Below, piece after piece: positions 6,548-15,758 of a stretch of DNA of 43,283 nt. Position 1 is the first letter of the stretch. Every line of letters begins with the position of its first letter. Made by a program: the position numbers and the translations under genes. This DNA comes from Nitrospiraceae bacterium. Its GTDB lineage: Bacteria; Nitrospirota; Thermodesulfovibrionia; UBA6902. The notes under the pieces were generated by a model that had not been told where the DNA came from, searched no databases, and was given only the letters and a program-made list of their open reading frames with translations. The DNA lies in contig QZKO01000076.1 of NCBI GenBank assembly GCA_003599505.1, positions 1 through 43,283 of the forward strand, given 5' to 3'.

Positions 6548-9235
6548 ATGCACTGGCATCAGAAGGGCATAAAAGACGTAATAGATGAGCTGGGGACGTC
6601 CGCTGAGGGGCTTTCTTCCGGAGAGGCGAGCAAACGTCTGCTGGAGTACGGCCCTAACGAACTAAAAGGGAAAAAGAGAAAAACACCGCTCATGATGTTC
6701 CTGGACCAGTTCAGGGACTTCATGATCCTTGTCCTCATCGCTGCCGCAGTTATTTCAGGATTCATAGGCGAGCTGTCTGACACAATAGCCATTGTTGTAA
6801 TTGTGGTCCTTAACGCTGTTATCGGCTTCATACAGGAATACAGGGCGGAAAAGGCGATGGCTGCCCTGAAAAAAATGGCCGCTCCTTCAGCAACAGCAAT
6901 AAGGAACGGCCTGCCTGAAACTGTGTCGGCAGCTCAGCTTGTTCGCGGGGATGTTGTCATTCTTGAGGCAGGGAATATTGTGCCGGCTGATATGAGGTTG
7001 ATTGAATCAGCGCAGTTGAAAGCAGAAGAGGCTGCTCTGACCGGGGAATCAATCGCTGTTGAAAAACATGCGCATGCCCTGCATGACGAATTTTTACCGA
7101 TAGGCGACAGGAAGAATATGGCATACAAAGGGACGTTGGTGGCCTATGGACGTGGAACGGGTATTATTGTGGCAACAGGCATGGATACGGAACTTGGCCG
7201 GATAGCGACCATGCTGCAGGAAGAGGAAGAGGTAAAGACGCCCCTTCAGAAACGACTTGCAAGTTTTGGACAAAAACTCGCCGTTGCCGTACTTGCCATA
7301 TGCGCCATAGTGTTTGGAATCGGCGTAATGAGAGGGGAGCCGGCTATGTTAATGCTCCTGACAGCTATTTCCCTCGCAGTTGCCGCAATCCCTGAAGCGC
7401 TGCCTGCGGTAATAACGATATCCCTTGCCCTCGGCGCAAACAAGCTGGTAAAACAGAACGCCCTCATCAGGAAACTTCCTGCCGTGGAAACCCTCGGCTC
7501 CGTTACCTATATCTGCTCGGACAAGACAGGCACTCTTACTCTCAACAAAATGACAGTGGAAGAAATATATGTTGACGGGAAGATTGCCGAGGGTTCATCT
7601 GCCCTTGACCCCTCGAACCCTCGGCCCCCCGGACCCTTGTTTTTCACCGCGCTCGCTCTCAGCAACGACACTGTTCTTGACAAGGACGGAAACGCGATAG
7701 GTGACCCTACGGAGATTGCTCTTTTCGATATTGCCCGTAACAATGGGTTTAACAAGCAGGAACTTGAGAAAGATTTCCCCCGTGTTGCCGAACTACCGTT
7801 TGATTCGGAAAGAAAATGTATGACGACAATACATAAGTGGGAAGTGGGAAGTCGGAAGTCGGAAGTAAAAGAAAAAGACTTTCTGATTTCAACTTCTCAC
7901 TTCTTACTTCCTACTTCTTATTTGTCCTTCACAAAAGGCGCGGTGGATGTCCTGATTGATAAGTCGGTTAATATTCTGACATCTGAGGGGCTGAGAGAGA
8001 TTGACAGAGAAGAAATAATAAGCATAAGCGACAGGATGGCCGCTGATGGTTTGAGGGTGCTTTGCATTGCCATGAGAAAATGGGACAACTTGCCTGATGA
8101 TATGTCTGATCAGAATGTTGAAAAAGGCCTCACCATTTTAGGTCTGACAGGTATGATGGACCCCCCGAGAGAAGAGGCAAAAGTAGCTGTGGCGATGTGC
8201 AAAACGGCTGGAATAAAGCCCGTGATGATAACAGGGGACCATCCACTTACAGCAAGGACAATAGCCAATAGACTCGGAATTATTGAAGATGACACTAAGG
8301 CAATAATCACGGGACGGGAACTTGAGATGCTGACCATGGAGGAATTCGAAGACAGGGTTGATCATATCAGGGTTTATGCAAGGGTGGCGCCTGAACAGAA
8401 GTTAAAGATAGTGAAAGCTCTTCAGGACAGAGGACAGTTTGTTGCCATGACCGGTGACGGCGTGAATGATGCGCCGGCATTAAAAAGGGCCGACATCGGC
8501 GTGGCTATGGGGATTACAGGCACTGATGTCTCAAAAGAAGCGTCCCACATGATTCTCCTTGATGATAATTTTGCAACTATTGTAAAGGCGGTAAAAGAGG
8601 GCAGGCGGATTTTCGACAACATCCGCAAGTTCATCAAGTACACCATGACGAGCAATTCCGGCGAGATATGGACCATATTCCTTGCGCCTTTTTTAGGGCT
8701 TCCTATTCCCCTTTTACCTATACACATCCTCTGGATCAATCTCGTTACGGACGGGCTCCCGGGGCTTGCGCTTGCTGCTGAGTCCGCTGAAAAAGGCGTT
8801 ATGCAGAGACCACCGAGAGATCCGAAGGAGAGCATTTTCGCTCATGGACTAGGCGCCCATATTGTATGGGTGGGTCTCTTGATGGGCGCAGCATCCCTTT
8901 TTACACAGGCGTGGTCTATTAGGACAGGTCATGCCCATTGGCAGACTATGGTGTTTACCGTATTATGCCTGAGTCAGATGGGGCATGTTCTCGCCATAAG
9001 ATCAGAGAAGGAGTCTTTATTTAAACAGGGTTTTTTTTCAAATAAGCCTCTTCTGTGGGCCTTTGCCCTGACCTTCGGTCTCCAGATGGCAACCATATAT
9101 GTCCCTGCATTGAACCCTGTATTTAAGACAGAACCGCTGACGCTGAATGAACTTACATTAACGATCGCATTGTCATCTGTAGTGTTTTTTGCAGTGGAAA
9201 TTGAGAAATGGTGGAAGAGGAGGAAGGGACAGTAG
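6548..9235 (+). CDS. P-type cation ATPase, P2A-like, probable Mn2+ exporter
   Basis: 895 residues with the full P2-ATPase plan: N-terminal cation-ATPase domain, M1-M2 (about 55-95), actuator loop TGES (165-168), M4 PEALP (282-286), phosphorylated Asp325 in DKTGTLT, hinge GDGVNDAP (about 636) and M6 NLVTDG, then four more membrane helices. One M6 Asn/Asp site resembles the single-site Ca/Mn pumps of the PMR1 type. It uses ATP to move a divalent cation out across the inner membrane. The Mn2+ riboswitch upstream makes manganese the likeliest substrate (inference). Residues about 430-458 in the nucleotide-binding domain are encoded by an inserted palindromic repeat. The start at 6548 follows GAGGG closely. 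Confidence 0.94.
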   Translation: MHWHQKGIKDVIDELGTSAEGLSSGEASKRLLEYGPNELKGKKRKTPLMMFLDQFRDFMILVLIAAAVISGFIGELSDTIAIVVIVVLNAVIGFIQEYRAEKAMAALKKMAAPSATAIRNGLPETVSAAQLVRGDVVILEAGNIVPADMRLIESAQLKAEEAALTGESIAVEKHAHALHDEFLPIGDRKNMAYKGTLVAYGRGTGIIVATGMDTELGRIATMLQEEEEVKTPLQKRLASFGQKLAVAVLAICAIVFGIGVMRGEPAMLMLLTAISLAVAAIPEALPAVITISLALGANKLVKQNALIRKLPAVETLGSVTYICSDKTGTLTLNKMTVEEIYVDGKIAEGSSALDPSNPRPPGPLFFTALALSNDTVLDKDGNAIGDPTEIALFDIARNNGFNKQELEKDFPRVAELPFDSERKCMTTIHKWEVGSRKSEVKEKDFLISTSHFLLPTSYLSFTKGAVDVLIDKSVNILTSEGLREIDREEIISISDRMAADGLRVLCIAMRKWDNLPDDMSDQNVEKGLTILGLTGMMDPPREEAKVAVAMCKTAGIKPVMITGDHPLTARTIANRLGIIEDDTKAIITGRELEMLTMEEFEDRVDHIRVYARVAPEQKLKIVKALQDRGQFVAMTGDGVNDAPALKRADIGVAMGITGTDVSKEASHMILLDDNFATIVKAVKEGRRIFDNIRKFIKYTMTSNSGEIWTIFLAPFLGLPIPLLPIHILWINLVTDGLPGLALAAESAEKGVMQRPPRDPKESIFAHGLGAHIVWVGLLMGAASLFTQAWSIRTGHAHWQTMVFTVLCLSQMGHVLAIRSEKESLFKQGFFSNKPLLWAFALTFGLQMATIYVPALNPVFKTEPLTLNELTLTIALSSVVFFAVEIEKWWKRRKGQ
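7835..7920. repeat. Iterated palindromic repeat inserted in frame in the ATPase gene
   Basis: The left arm has repeated GGAAGT(G/C) units (7835-7866) and the right arm repeated ACTTC units (7890-7920), forming a long imperfect hairpin. It lies between the conserved CMTTIHK and LSFTKGAVD strands and keeps the frame open, adding about 28 residues to a surface loop. Confidence 0.75.
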
Positions 9236-9274
9236 GGGAGAGGCGGCGCCTTGCCCTTCTTAGAGTTAAGAGTT

Positions 9275-11284
9275 ATGCAAGTTAACATATTATTTCCTAT
9301 AAATGCAGAGGGTTTTACATATTTAGTTCCAGGAGAACTTGAAGAAAAGATCAAACCTGGCTTACGTGTGCTTGCGCCGTTCAGGAGTGGGAAAAAAGTT
9401 GGGATAGTGGTTGGTTTAGATAAAACAACAGCCATAACACAGGACAAAGAAATAACTCTTAAATCAATTGAATCAGTTCTTGACGACGAACCTCTCATCC
9501 CTGACAATTTATTGAAACTGATTCAATGGGTCGGACAGTATTATATGTCAACCTCCGGTCTGGCTTTGAAAAATGCCGTTCCGTCAGGAATATTTGAAGG
9601 TAAAAAGGGCAGCAAGGGCAGGATCACATATGATCATGAAGCTGCGCCTGCAAAGAAAATCAATCTCACCGCAGAACAGCAGAAAGCGTTGTCTGAGATC
9701 ATCAGTGCAGTATCCGGCGCATTCCTTCTTCATGGCGTTACCGGCAGCGGGAAGACAGAGATATATATCAGGGCCATAGAAGAGCTTGGCGATAAAGAGG
9801 CGATAGTCCTCGTGCCGGAGATCGCGCTGACAACGCAGATCGTTGACAGGTTCCGCGCCCGTTTTCAGGACAAGGTCGTGTTCTTCCACAGCGGACTGTC
9901 TCCCGGCGAGAGGATTACCTCCTGGCGAAAGATAAGGAATGGAGAAGTTAAGGTCGCCCTCGGCGTGAGAAGCGCTGTCTTTGCCCCTTTTAAAAACCTC
10001 GGACTTATTATTATTGATGAAGAGCACGAGGCGTCATACAAACAGTTCGAGGGATTAAAGTACAGCGCAAGGGATGCGGCGCTTGCAAGGTCGAAGATAG
10101 AGAGTATCAAAATAATACTTGGCTCCGCCACACCTTCTATCGAGAGCTTTTATCATGCAAAGAAAGGGAAGCTTGGTTACCTTGAACTCACTCAAAGGGT
10201 AGAGCAGAGGCCCATGCCCCGGGTTGAGATCATAGACATGACAAGGGAAGAAAAAGAGTCGCTGTCATATTCAAGAAAACTGCTGGATGTCCTGGAAAAG
10301 AATCTTTCAGAAGGGCACCAGTCCCTCATTATGCTGAACAGGAGGGGATATTCGCCGTTCCTCATGTGCACGGACTGCGGTTATACATATAAGTGTCCTG
10401 CATGCAGCATTACACTTACATATCACAAAGACACAAAGACCCTGAATTGCCATTACTGTAATTCATTTCTAAAGCCGCAGGATGCCTGTCCTGAATGCAA
10501 GGGGACAAAGATAAAATACATCGGACTCGGCACACAAAGAATAGAGGAAGAACTTCACGAATTGCTGCCGGAGCTTAATTTGAAAAGAATGGACCGGGAT
10601 ACGACAACGAAAAAACTTTCACATTACAGAATAGTAAAAGATATGGAAGATAAAAAGATCGCCGTCCTGCTCGGCACGCAGATGATAGCAAAGGGACATG
10701 ATTTCCCGGACGTTACGGTTGCCGCGGTTGTATTTGCGGACGTAGCGTTGAACCTTCCTGATTTCAGGTCTTCAGAGAGGACGTTCCAGTTGTTCACCCA
10801 GCTTGCCGGCAGGGCAGGGCGGGGCGATGTCTCCGGGGCAGTATATATCCAGACTTATGAACCGGAGCATTATGTCTTTGATTATGTGCGCAATCACGAT
10901 TACAAAGGATTCTATCAGAATGAGATAGAACTAAGAAAAGAACTTTCTTACCCTCCCTTCAGTAAATTGATAAGGGTCGTTTTCAGTTTCAGGAATAAAG
11001 AGGATGGGGTGAGAACTATGAAGAGTGTTTCTGCAAGGATTAAAAAAATAACCCGGCCCCGGAACCCAAAACTCAAAACTCAAAATTTAAAATCCGACTT
11101 TGAAATCCTCGGGCCTTCTCCGGCGTCCATTGAGAAAATCAGAAATTACTGGCGGTGGCATCTGATTCTTAAAGGCGCGAATTCAAAATCCCTGCGCCTT
11201 GCCGCCCTGAAGATACTTGAATCAATAAAGGATATCAGGGACGTCAAGGCAGACATCGATGTCGACCCGATAAACCTTTTATAA
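9275..11284 (+). CDS. priA: Primosomal protein N' / replication restart helicase PriA
   Basis: 669 residues from the ATG at 9275; a TTG at 9251 in the same frame is possible but adds residues before the conserved start (NILFPINAEGFTYLVP). Walker A GVTGSGKTE lies near residue 154 and the DEEH box near 248. The zinc-binding insert has four CxxC-type pairs (CTDCGYTYKCPAC, CHYC, CPEC). Helicase motifs GTQMIAKGHDFP and AGRAGRG follow. PriA recognises stalled forks and reloads the replisome. About 14 residues near 593-606 (RNPKLKTQNLKS) come from an inserted repeat that keeps the frame. The gene follows the ATPase by 39 nt and is closed by a good terminator. Confidence 0.95.
   Translation: MQVNILFPINAEGFTYLVPGELEEKIKPGLRVLAPFRSGKKVGIVVGLDKTTAITQDKEITLKSIESVLDDEPLIPDNLLKLIQWVGQYYMSTSGLALKNAVPSGIFEGKKGSKGRITYDHEAAPAKKINLTAEQQKALSEIISAVSGAFLLHGVTGSGKTEIYIRAIEELGDKEAIVLVPEIALTTQIVDRFRARFQDKVVFFHSGLSPGERITSWRKIRNGEVKVALGVRSAVFAPFKNLGLIIIDEEHEASYKQFEGLKYSARDAALARSKIESIKIILGSATPSIESFYHAKKGKLGYLELTQRVEQRPMPRVEIIDMTREEKESLSYSRKLLDVLEKNLSEGHQSLIMLNRRGYSPFLMCTDCGYTYKCPACSITLTYHKDTKTLNCHYCNSFLKPQDACPECKGTKIKYIGLGTQRIEEELHELLPELNLKRMDRDTTTKKLSHYRIVKDMEDKKIAVLLGTQMIAKGHDFPDVTVAAVVFADVALNLPDFRSSERTFQLFTQLAGRAGRGDVSGAVYIQTYEPEHYVFDYVRNHDYKGFYQNEIELRKELSYPPFSKLIRVVFSFRNKEDGVRTMKSVSARIKKITRPRNPKLKTQNLKSDFEILGPSPASIEKIRNYWRWHLILKGANSKSLRLAALKILESIKDIRDVKADIDVDPINLL
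11058..11092. repeat. AACTCAAA-type iterated repeat inside priA
   Basis: CCGGAACCCAAAACTCAAAA followed by further CTCAAA units, encoding LKTQNLKS-like peptide in frame. A related copy on the other strand lies within ppx at 35251-35283. Confidence 0.65.
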
Positions 11285-11335
11285 ATCCATTCCGCCGCAC
11301 TGTCTCTTCCCGCGAGAAAAAATACCCGTTTGAAA

Positions 11336-11370
11336 CCTTGCCGGAACCCCGCGGCAAGGCATTGTTTTTT
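11336..11370 (+). terminator. Intrinsic terminator after priA
   Basis: CCTTGCCG (11336-11343) pairs perfectly with CGGCAAGG (11352-11359), followed by CATTGTTTTTT. It separates priA from the FN3/PKD gene. Confidence 0.8.
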
Positions 11371-11505
11371 CATGCGCATTCACACTGCCGTGACAGTAAT
11401 CACATCATTCCCGGTCACATTCTCTTAAATTTAAGGAGAGAATTTAATTCCGGAACATGCTCTTTCATGGAAACGGGAGCAGGTTTCGTTTATATGGAGG
11501 ACAGC

Positions 11506-12411
11506 ATGTCAAACGGTTTGAAAAACAAAAAAACATATTATGGGCTGATGCTCGCTATGGTGTTTATTTTTTCTTCACCAGGCGCTTTCGCTGCAAACGT
11601 AACGCTTGAGTGGGACCAACCTGCTACAAATGCGGATGGTACCCCTTTAACGGACCTTTCCGGATATATAATTTATTACGGCGCTGAAAGCGGCAAGTAT
11701 TCGCAGGGGCTTGATGTCGGAAATGTGCTCATGTATACAATTTACGATCTTTTCAGCGACTCATCTTATTATTTCGCTGTTGCCGCATATGATTCATCAG
11801 GAAATGAAAGCGACTTTTCCAATGAAATAAGCGTAACCGGCATGCGGGACACCACATCGCCTGTAATATCCGGCGTATATGCGCATGACATCACGACAGA
11901 CAGCGCTTCAATCAACTGGACAACCGATGAAGCCTCGGACAGCCTGGTAGAATACGGCATTTTTACCTCTCATGAAAACGCCTCCCCTCCGGATCCCGCT
12001 CCTGTATTCAACCACAATATGACGTTATCCGGTCTTTTGCCTGCCACCCGATACCTTTTTCGCGTAAGCAGTCAGGACTCTTCCGGAAACTTGAGCGTCT
12101 CTGACGATTATACCTTTGTCACTCCCAACCTGCAGAATTCCCCTCCGGTTATATCCTCCTTTAAGGCGGACCCATATTCAGGGAGAGCGCCGCTTACTGT
12201 TGCCTTTACAGTCAATGTTTCGGATATTGACGGGAATATCACTGGTTATGAATGGGATTTTGACGGCAATGGTAAAATCGACGCTGCGACAACCACGAAC
12301 CAGATATCCCATACGTACCGGCATTCAAAAAGATATTCTCCAAGAGTAAGAGTTATAGATGATCAAGGGGGAAAAGCTGAAAGCAGAACGAAGATATCTG
12401 TTTATAAATAG
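11506..12411 (+). CDS. Secreted fibronectin type III / PKD domain protein
   Basis: 301 residues. The start at 11506 is set by GGAGG at 11496-11500; the longer frame from 11338 would begin inside the terminator. A basic N-terminus and hydrophobic segment ending AFA form a signal peptide (about 1-29). Two FN3-like domains follow (about 31-110 and 115-205), the first with SGYIIYYGAESGKYSQG and the second with SASINWTTDEASDSLVEYG. A C-terminal PKD domain (about 210-300) has YEWDFDGNGKID and HTYRHSKRYSPRVRVIDDQG. These are adhesion or display modules with no catalytic domain. It is likely exported or surface-exposed; the target is unknown. Confidence 0.85.
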   Translation: MSNGLKNKKTYYGLMLAMVFIFSSPGAFAANVTLEWDQPATNADGTPLTDLSGYIIYYGAESGKYSQGLDVGNVLMYTIYDLFSDSSYYFAVAAYDSSGNESDFSNEISVTGMRDTTSPVISGVYAHDITTDSASINWTTDEASDSLVEYGIFTSHENASPPDPAPVFNHNMTLSGLLPATRYLFRVSSQDSSGNLSVSDDYTFVTPNLQNSPPVISSFKADPYSGRAPLTVAFTVNVSDIDGNITGYEWDFDGNGKIDAATTTNQISHTYRHSKRYSPRVRVIDDQGGKAESRTKISVYK

Positions 12412-12462
12412 TGGCTGCTTATAACGCCCGGCATTCGCGCGAAAGCGGGAATAAAAAACATA

Positions 12463-12488
12463 TAGGGGCAATTCATGAATTGCCCCTA
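12463..12488. repeat. TAGGGGC palindromic element between convergent genes
   Basis: A perfect 12 bp inverted repeat: TAGGGGCAATTC, a 2 nt centre, GAATTGCCCCTA. Related TAGGGGC...GCCCCTA elements occur at 20356-20384 and inside mqnD. It may also act as a transcription barrier between the two convergent genes. Confidence 0.75.
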
Positions 12489-12498
12489 CCGACCAAGA

Positions 12499-12837
12499 TC
12501 AGCACTCCATAGCGACTTTTTGGGTCTCCATATAATTCAGAATACCTTCAGGATCGCAGGATATGCATACATCTATTCCCTGGATTATCTGCATTTCTTC
12601 GCACATCATATATGCTTTTTTCAGTCCTTCATCCCCCATCCTGCTTATCGCCAGCTTCTTGGGTCTGAGGTAAACCTGCCCGCAATTCATGCAAAGCCAG
12701 ATAAAGTTATGTCTTGCCGCTTCCGCGCAATCTTCACATACATAAATCATTACGCCCGGCATAATCTCCGCATGAACTGACGTGTACTCCTTTTTGCATA
12801 TCATGCACTTTTCCAGCCTGTTATTGATCTCTATCAT
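12499..12837 (-). CDS. Small cysteine-rich zinc-ribbon-like protein, function unknown
   Basis: 112 residues from the ATG at 12837, chosen because GGAGG lies 5-6 nt upstream; the frame continues to 12867 without a better start. It has four CxxC pairs: CMIC and CEDC in the N-terminal half, CMNC and CISC in the C-terminal half, enough for two zinc or iron-sulfur sites. The middle segment (PKKLAISRMGDEGLKKAYMMCEEMQ) looks helical. There is no membrane segment or signal. I do not recognise the family. It is a single gene, convergent with the FN3/PKD gene. Confidence 0.75.
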   Translation of the reverse strand: MIEINNRLEKCMICKKEYTSVHAEIMPGVMIYVCEDCAEAARHNFIWLCMNCGQVYLRPKKLAISRMGDEGLKKAYMMCEEMQIIQGIDVCISCDPEGILNYMETQKVAMEC

Positions 12838-13104
12838 CGCACCCTCCTTCTGTCCTGTTGACTGCAATGTTCATGCCATAAAAGGGTTTTTGATAAACAA
12901 ATACGGCAGTGCATGAAACAACAAGGCGTATCTGTCTGGAAAATAGAGAGATTTCCCCGGGAGGGATTAATATAACAATGATGATTATGACAGTAAGGAA
13001 GCAGAGGGAGCAGTAATATTCTTACCTGAGGTTATTGCCATTTTTCTAACACATGCTCAATCTTTGACGTTTCTTGTCCCGCTACCACATGTTACTCTTT
13101 CATG
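12838..13104. other. Intergenic stretch without recognised genes
   Basis: About 270 nt between the divergent zinc-ribbon gene and the fabG promoter. It contains the zinc-ribbon ribosome binding site and presumably its promoter. No open frame with a ribosome binding site, tRNA or clear hairpin was seen. Confidence 0.5.
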
Positions 13105-13133
13105 TTGCCTAATTAAAGATGAAATTTTATAAT
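13105..13133 (+). promoter_or_regulatory. Promoter of the fabG gene cluster
   Basis: TTGCCT (13105-13110), 17 nt spacer and a perfect TATAAT (13128-13133). The transcript would start near 13140 and carry an AT-rich palindromic repeat in its leader before fabG. Confidence 0.6.
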
Positions 13134-13148
13134 AGTCCGGTCGTTGTA

Positions 13149-13224
13149 ATAACAATGAACAATTAACAATGAGTAATGAATAATTAAGGAATTATTACTA
13201 ATTACTAATTGTTCATTACTAATT
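13149..13224. repeat. AT-rich palindromic dispersed repeat, copy B
   Basis: An inverted repeat of AACAATGAACAATTAACAAT-like words around AATTAAGGAATT, matching copies at 2936-3018 and 36780-36850. It lies between the fabG promoter and its ribosome binding site. Confidence 0.75.
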
Positions 13225-13243
13225 TTAGTACTGTGGAGGCATA

Positions 13244-13984
13244 ATGAGGCTTCAGGGCAAAAAAGCATTGATCACAGGCGCGGCCCAGGGTATCGGCAAA
13301 GCTATCGCGCTTGCGATGGCGAAGGAAGGCGCCGACATCGGCATTGCTGACGTAAACGTTGAAAGCGCGGAAAAAACAGCGCTGGAAATAAGGGGCCTGG
13401 GGGTAAAGGGCGTCGCGATCAAACTTGACGTCTCAAAACAGGAAGATGTTTCCAGGGCTTTTGAGTCAGTTACGAAAGAATTCGGCGCGCTCGACATACT
13501 GGTAAACAACGCCGGAATCACAAGAGACACCGTGCTGCTCAGGATGAAAGAAGAAGACTGGGATGCCGTATTGAATATCAACCTGAAAGGCTCTTTTTTA
13601 TGCAGCAAAGAGGCCGTGAAAATAATGGCAAAGCAGCGTTCCGGTAAAATAATCAGCATTTCATCGGTGGTGGCCTTCATGGGAAATCCCGGACAGATCA
13701 ACTACAGCGCTTCCAAGGCCGGGCTCATCGGTCTTACAAAAACCATCGCAAAGGAATACGCGGGCAGGGGTATCCGGGCCAACGCGGTCGCGCCGGGGTT
13801 TATTCAGACGGCAATGACCGATGTGCTTTCAGACGCGGTCAGGGAAGAGATGAAGAAAGCCATTCCTCTCGGTCAGTTCGGCGCATCGGAAGACGTTGCA
13901 AACGCGGTCTTGTTCCTCGCTTCTAAAGAATCCGATTACATAACCGGACAGGTTATTCATGTAAACGGCGGAATGTATATGTAG
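13244..13984 (+). CDS. fabG: 3-oxoacyl-[acyl-carrier-protein] reductase
   Basis: 246 residues, standard length for FabG. NADPH-binding TGAAQGIGKA (11-20), NNAG (88-91), and catalytic Ser141, Tyr154 and Lys158 in SSVVAF and YSASKAG are present, with PGFIQTAMT following. It reduces the 3-ketoacyl-ACP intermediate in fatty acid elongation. GTGGAGGC upstream gives a clear ribosome binding site. It is first in a fabG-acpP-fabF-rnc-purM series, a common bacterial order. Confidence 0.96.
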   Translation: MRLQGKKALITGAAQGIGKAIALAMAKEGADIGIADVNVESAEKTALEIRGLGVKGVAIKLDVSKQEDVSRAFESVTKEFGALDILVNNAGITRDTVLLRMKEEDWDAVLNINLKGSFLCSKEAVKIMAKQRSGKIISISSVVAFMGNPGQINYSASKAGLIGLTKTIAKEYAGRGIRANAVAPGFIQTAMTDVLSDAVREEMKKAIPLGQFGASEDVANAVLFLASKESDYITGQVIHVNGGMYM

Positions 13985-14072
13985 TAAAGAAATTTTTATT
14001 GTAAATATGTATAATTTATCTTCTGTAATATGATAGAAATTTTAAATTTATTTAAAAAAGCGGAGGTGCTTG

Positions 14073-14309
14073 ATGTCAGTTGAACCCAAGGTAAAGGAAA
14101 TAATAGCAAAACAGCTCGGCGTTGATATGGAAAAAGTTACTTCCGAGGCATCGTTTATTGATGACCTCGGCGCGGACTCGCTCGATACGGTCGAACTGGT
14201 AATGGCTTTTGAAGAGGCCTTCAACATAGAGATTCCCGATGAGGACGCGGAGAAGATATTAAAGGTGCAGGACGCCGTTAAATATATAGAAAACAAATCC
14301 GGAAGTTAA
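14073..14309 (+). CDS. acpP: Acyl carrier protein
   Basis: 78 residues, acidic, with the phosphopantetheine attachment Ser36 in GADSLD. It carries growing acyl chains for fatty acid synthesis. The ATG at 14073 follows GGAGGTG; a TTG immediately before it is a less likely start. It lies between fabG and fabF as in many bacteria. Confidence 0.97.
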   Translation: MSVEPKVKEIIAKQLGVDMEKVTSEASFIDDLGADSLDTVELVMAFEEAFNIEIPDEDAEKILKVQDAVKYIENKSGS

Positions 14310-14322
14310 AATAAAAACTGTT

Positions 14323-14453
14323 GACCACAGAGTACACAGAGGCACAAAAGTAGCAAGTAGAGGGTAGAAGGATTATTTAATTCTCTACTCTCTACTCTCT
14401 ACTTTTTCAAACTCCGGGACTGAACTCTACATTGTCTCTGTGCTCTCTGTGGT
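14323..14453. repeat. Nested inverted repeats between acpP and fabF
   Basis: The outer arms are GACCACAGAGTACACAGAGG (left) and GTCTCTGTGCTCTCTGTGGT (right). The inner arms are repeated GTAGAGG-like units (14351-14370) and repeated CTCTACT units (14382-14404). The structure fills the acpP-fabF gap and leaves fabF without an obvious ribosome binding site. A CCACAGAGGCACAGAGG half copy lies at about 6509-6525. Confidence 0.7.
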
Positions 14454-14473
14454 TTAAAAATTTCAAGTAAATT

Positions 14474-15718
14474 ATGAAGAGAAGGGTTGTAATAACCGGG
14501 GTGGGAATGATAACCCCACTCGGCGCGGACACGGAAAAATCATGGAAGGGCCTCATTGAAGGACGCTCCGGTATAAGGAGGATAACCCACTTTAATCCTG
14601 ACGGTCTCCCCTGCCAGATCGCAGCCGAAGTCCCCGATTTTGAGATCGACCGGTTTATAGAAATAAAAGAGCAGAAAAAAATGGACCGGTTCATTCATTT
14701 CGGGCTTGCGGCGGCGACTATGGCAATGGAGGACGCGGGACTTAAGGTTACGGAAGACAATGCCGACAGGATCGGCGTTATTGTCGGGGCCGGCATAGGC
14801 GGCCTGTCCGCGATTGAACATTATAAAGAGATACTGCTTGAGAAAGGGGCCAAAAGGGTCTCTCCCTTCTTTATACCAATGACTATAATCAATCTTACCT
14901 CCGGGCAGATATCCATCCGTTTCGGGGTCAAGGGACCGAACTCCGCAGTTGCCACGGCATGCGCGACCGGGACACATTCTATCGGCGACGCCTTCAAGCT
15001 GATACAGCACGGCGTTGCCGACGCGATGATATGCGGAGGGACCGAGGCCGTGATAACGCCTCTCGGTATTGCCGGGTTTACCTCGATGAAAGCCCTCTCT
15101 ACAAGAAACAGTGAGCCGGAAAAAGCGAGCAGGCCTTTTGACAGGGACCGGGACGGCTTTGTCATGGGAGAAGGGGCAGGGGTCCTGGTCATCGAGGAAC
15201 TGGAGCACGCTGCCGGCAGAGGGGCAAAGGTTTACGCTGAACTGACAGGTTACGGTCTGAACGCGGACGCGTATCATATAACAAGCCCGGCGCCAAACGG
15301 CGAAGGAGCGGCAAAATGCATGAGATATGCCCTGAAAGACGCCGGGATCCGCGCGGAAGAAATTGATTATATCAACGCGCATGGGACTTCTACAAAATAC
15401 GGCGATGAGATAGAAACGACCGCGATTAAACAGGTATTGGGCGCGCATGCCTATAAATTATGCGTGAGTTCCACAAAATCGATGATCGGGCATCTCCTCG
15501 GGGCTTCAGGCGGCGTTGAGGCCGTGATTTGCGCGCTCAGCATGCATAACGGGATTGTGCCGCCTACCATTAATCTCGACAATCCCGACCCGGAGTGCGA
15601 TCTTGATTATGTGCCTCATAAGGCGAGGCCCCTTGACGTTAATATTGCCATGTCCAACTCATTTGGTTTCGGTGGAACGAATGCGTGCATCATCTTTAAA
15701 AAAATCGACCGGTCTTAA
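14474..15718 (+). CDS. fabF: Beta-ketoacyl-ACP synthase II
   Basis: 414 residues. The Cys-His-His triad of FabF/FabB enzymes is intact: Cys163 in VATACATGTHS, His303 in NAHGTSTKYGD and His340 in SMIGHLLGASGG. GFGGTNA near the C-terminus is also conserved. It condenses malonyl-ACP with acyl-ACP during chain elongation. The ATG at 14474 follows the repeat-filled gap and has no clear ribosome binding site, so its translation may differ from its neighbours. Confidence 0.97.
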   Translation: MKRRVVITGVGMITPLGADTEKSWKGLIEGRSGIRRITHFNPDGLPCQIAAEVPDFEIDRFIEIKEQKKMDRFIHFGLAAATMAMEDAGLKVTEDNADRIGVIVGAGIGGLSAIEHYKEILLEKGAKRVSPFFIPMTIINLTSGQISIRFGVKGPNSAVATACATGTHSIGDAFKLIQHGVADAMICGGTEAVITPLGIAGFTSMKALSTRNSEPEKASRPFDRDRDGFVMGEGAGVLVIEELEHAAGRGAKVYAELTGYGLNADAYHITSPAPNGEGAAKCMRYALKDAGIRAEEIDYINAHGTSTKYGDEIETTAIKQVLGAHAYKLCVSSTKSMIGHLLGASGGVEAVICALSMHNGIVPPTINLDNPDPECDLDYVPHKARPLDVNIAMSNSFGFGGTNACIIFKKIDRS

Positions 15719-15758
15719 CAGCTCTCTCGGTTACAGGTTCAGGAAAAAGCTTAAAGAC

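Noticed and set aside
7835-7920. Frameshift or pseudogene in the cation ATPase
   Set aside because: The inserted repeat keeps the frame open and all downstream motifs are intact.
12475-12780. Open frame on the plus strand opposite the zinc-ribbon gene
   Set aside because: The minus strand has a strong ribosome binding site and four CxxC pairs; the plus frame has neither.
14540-15448. 302-codon open frame on the minus strand opposite fabF
   Set aside because: Shadow of a certain gene; no ribosome binding site and no recognisable motif.
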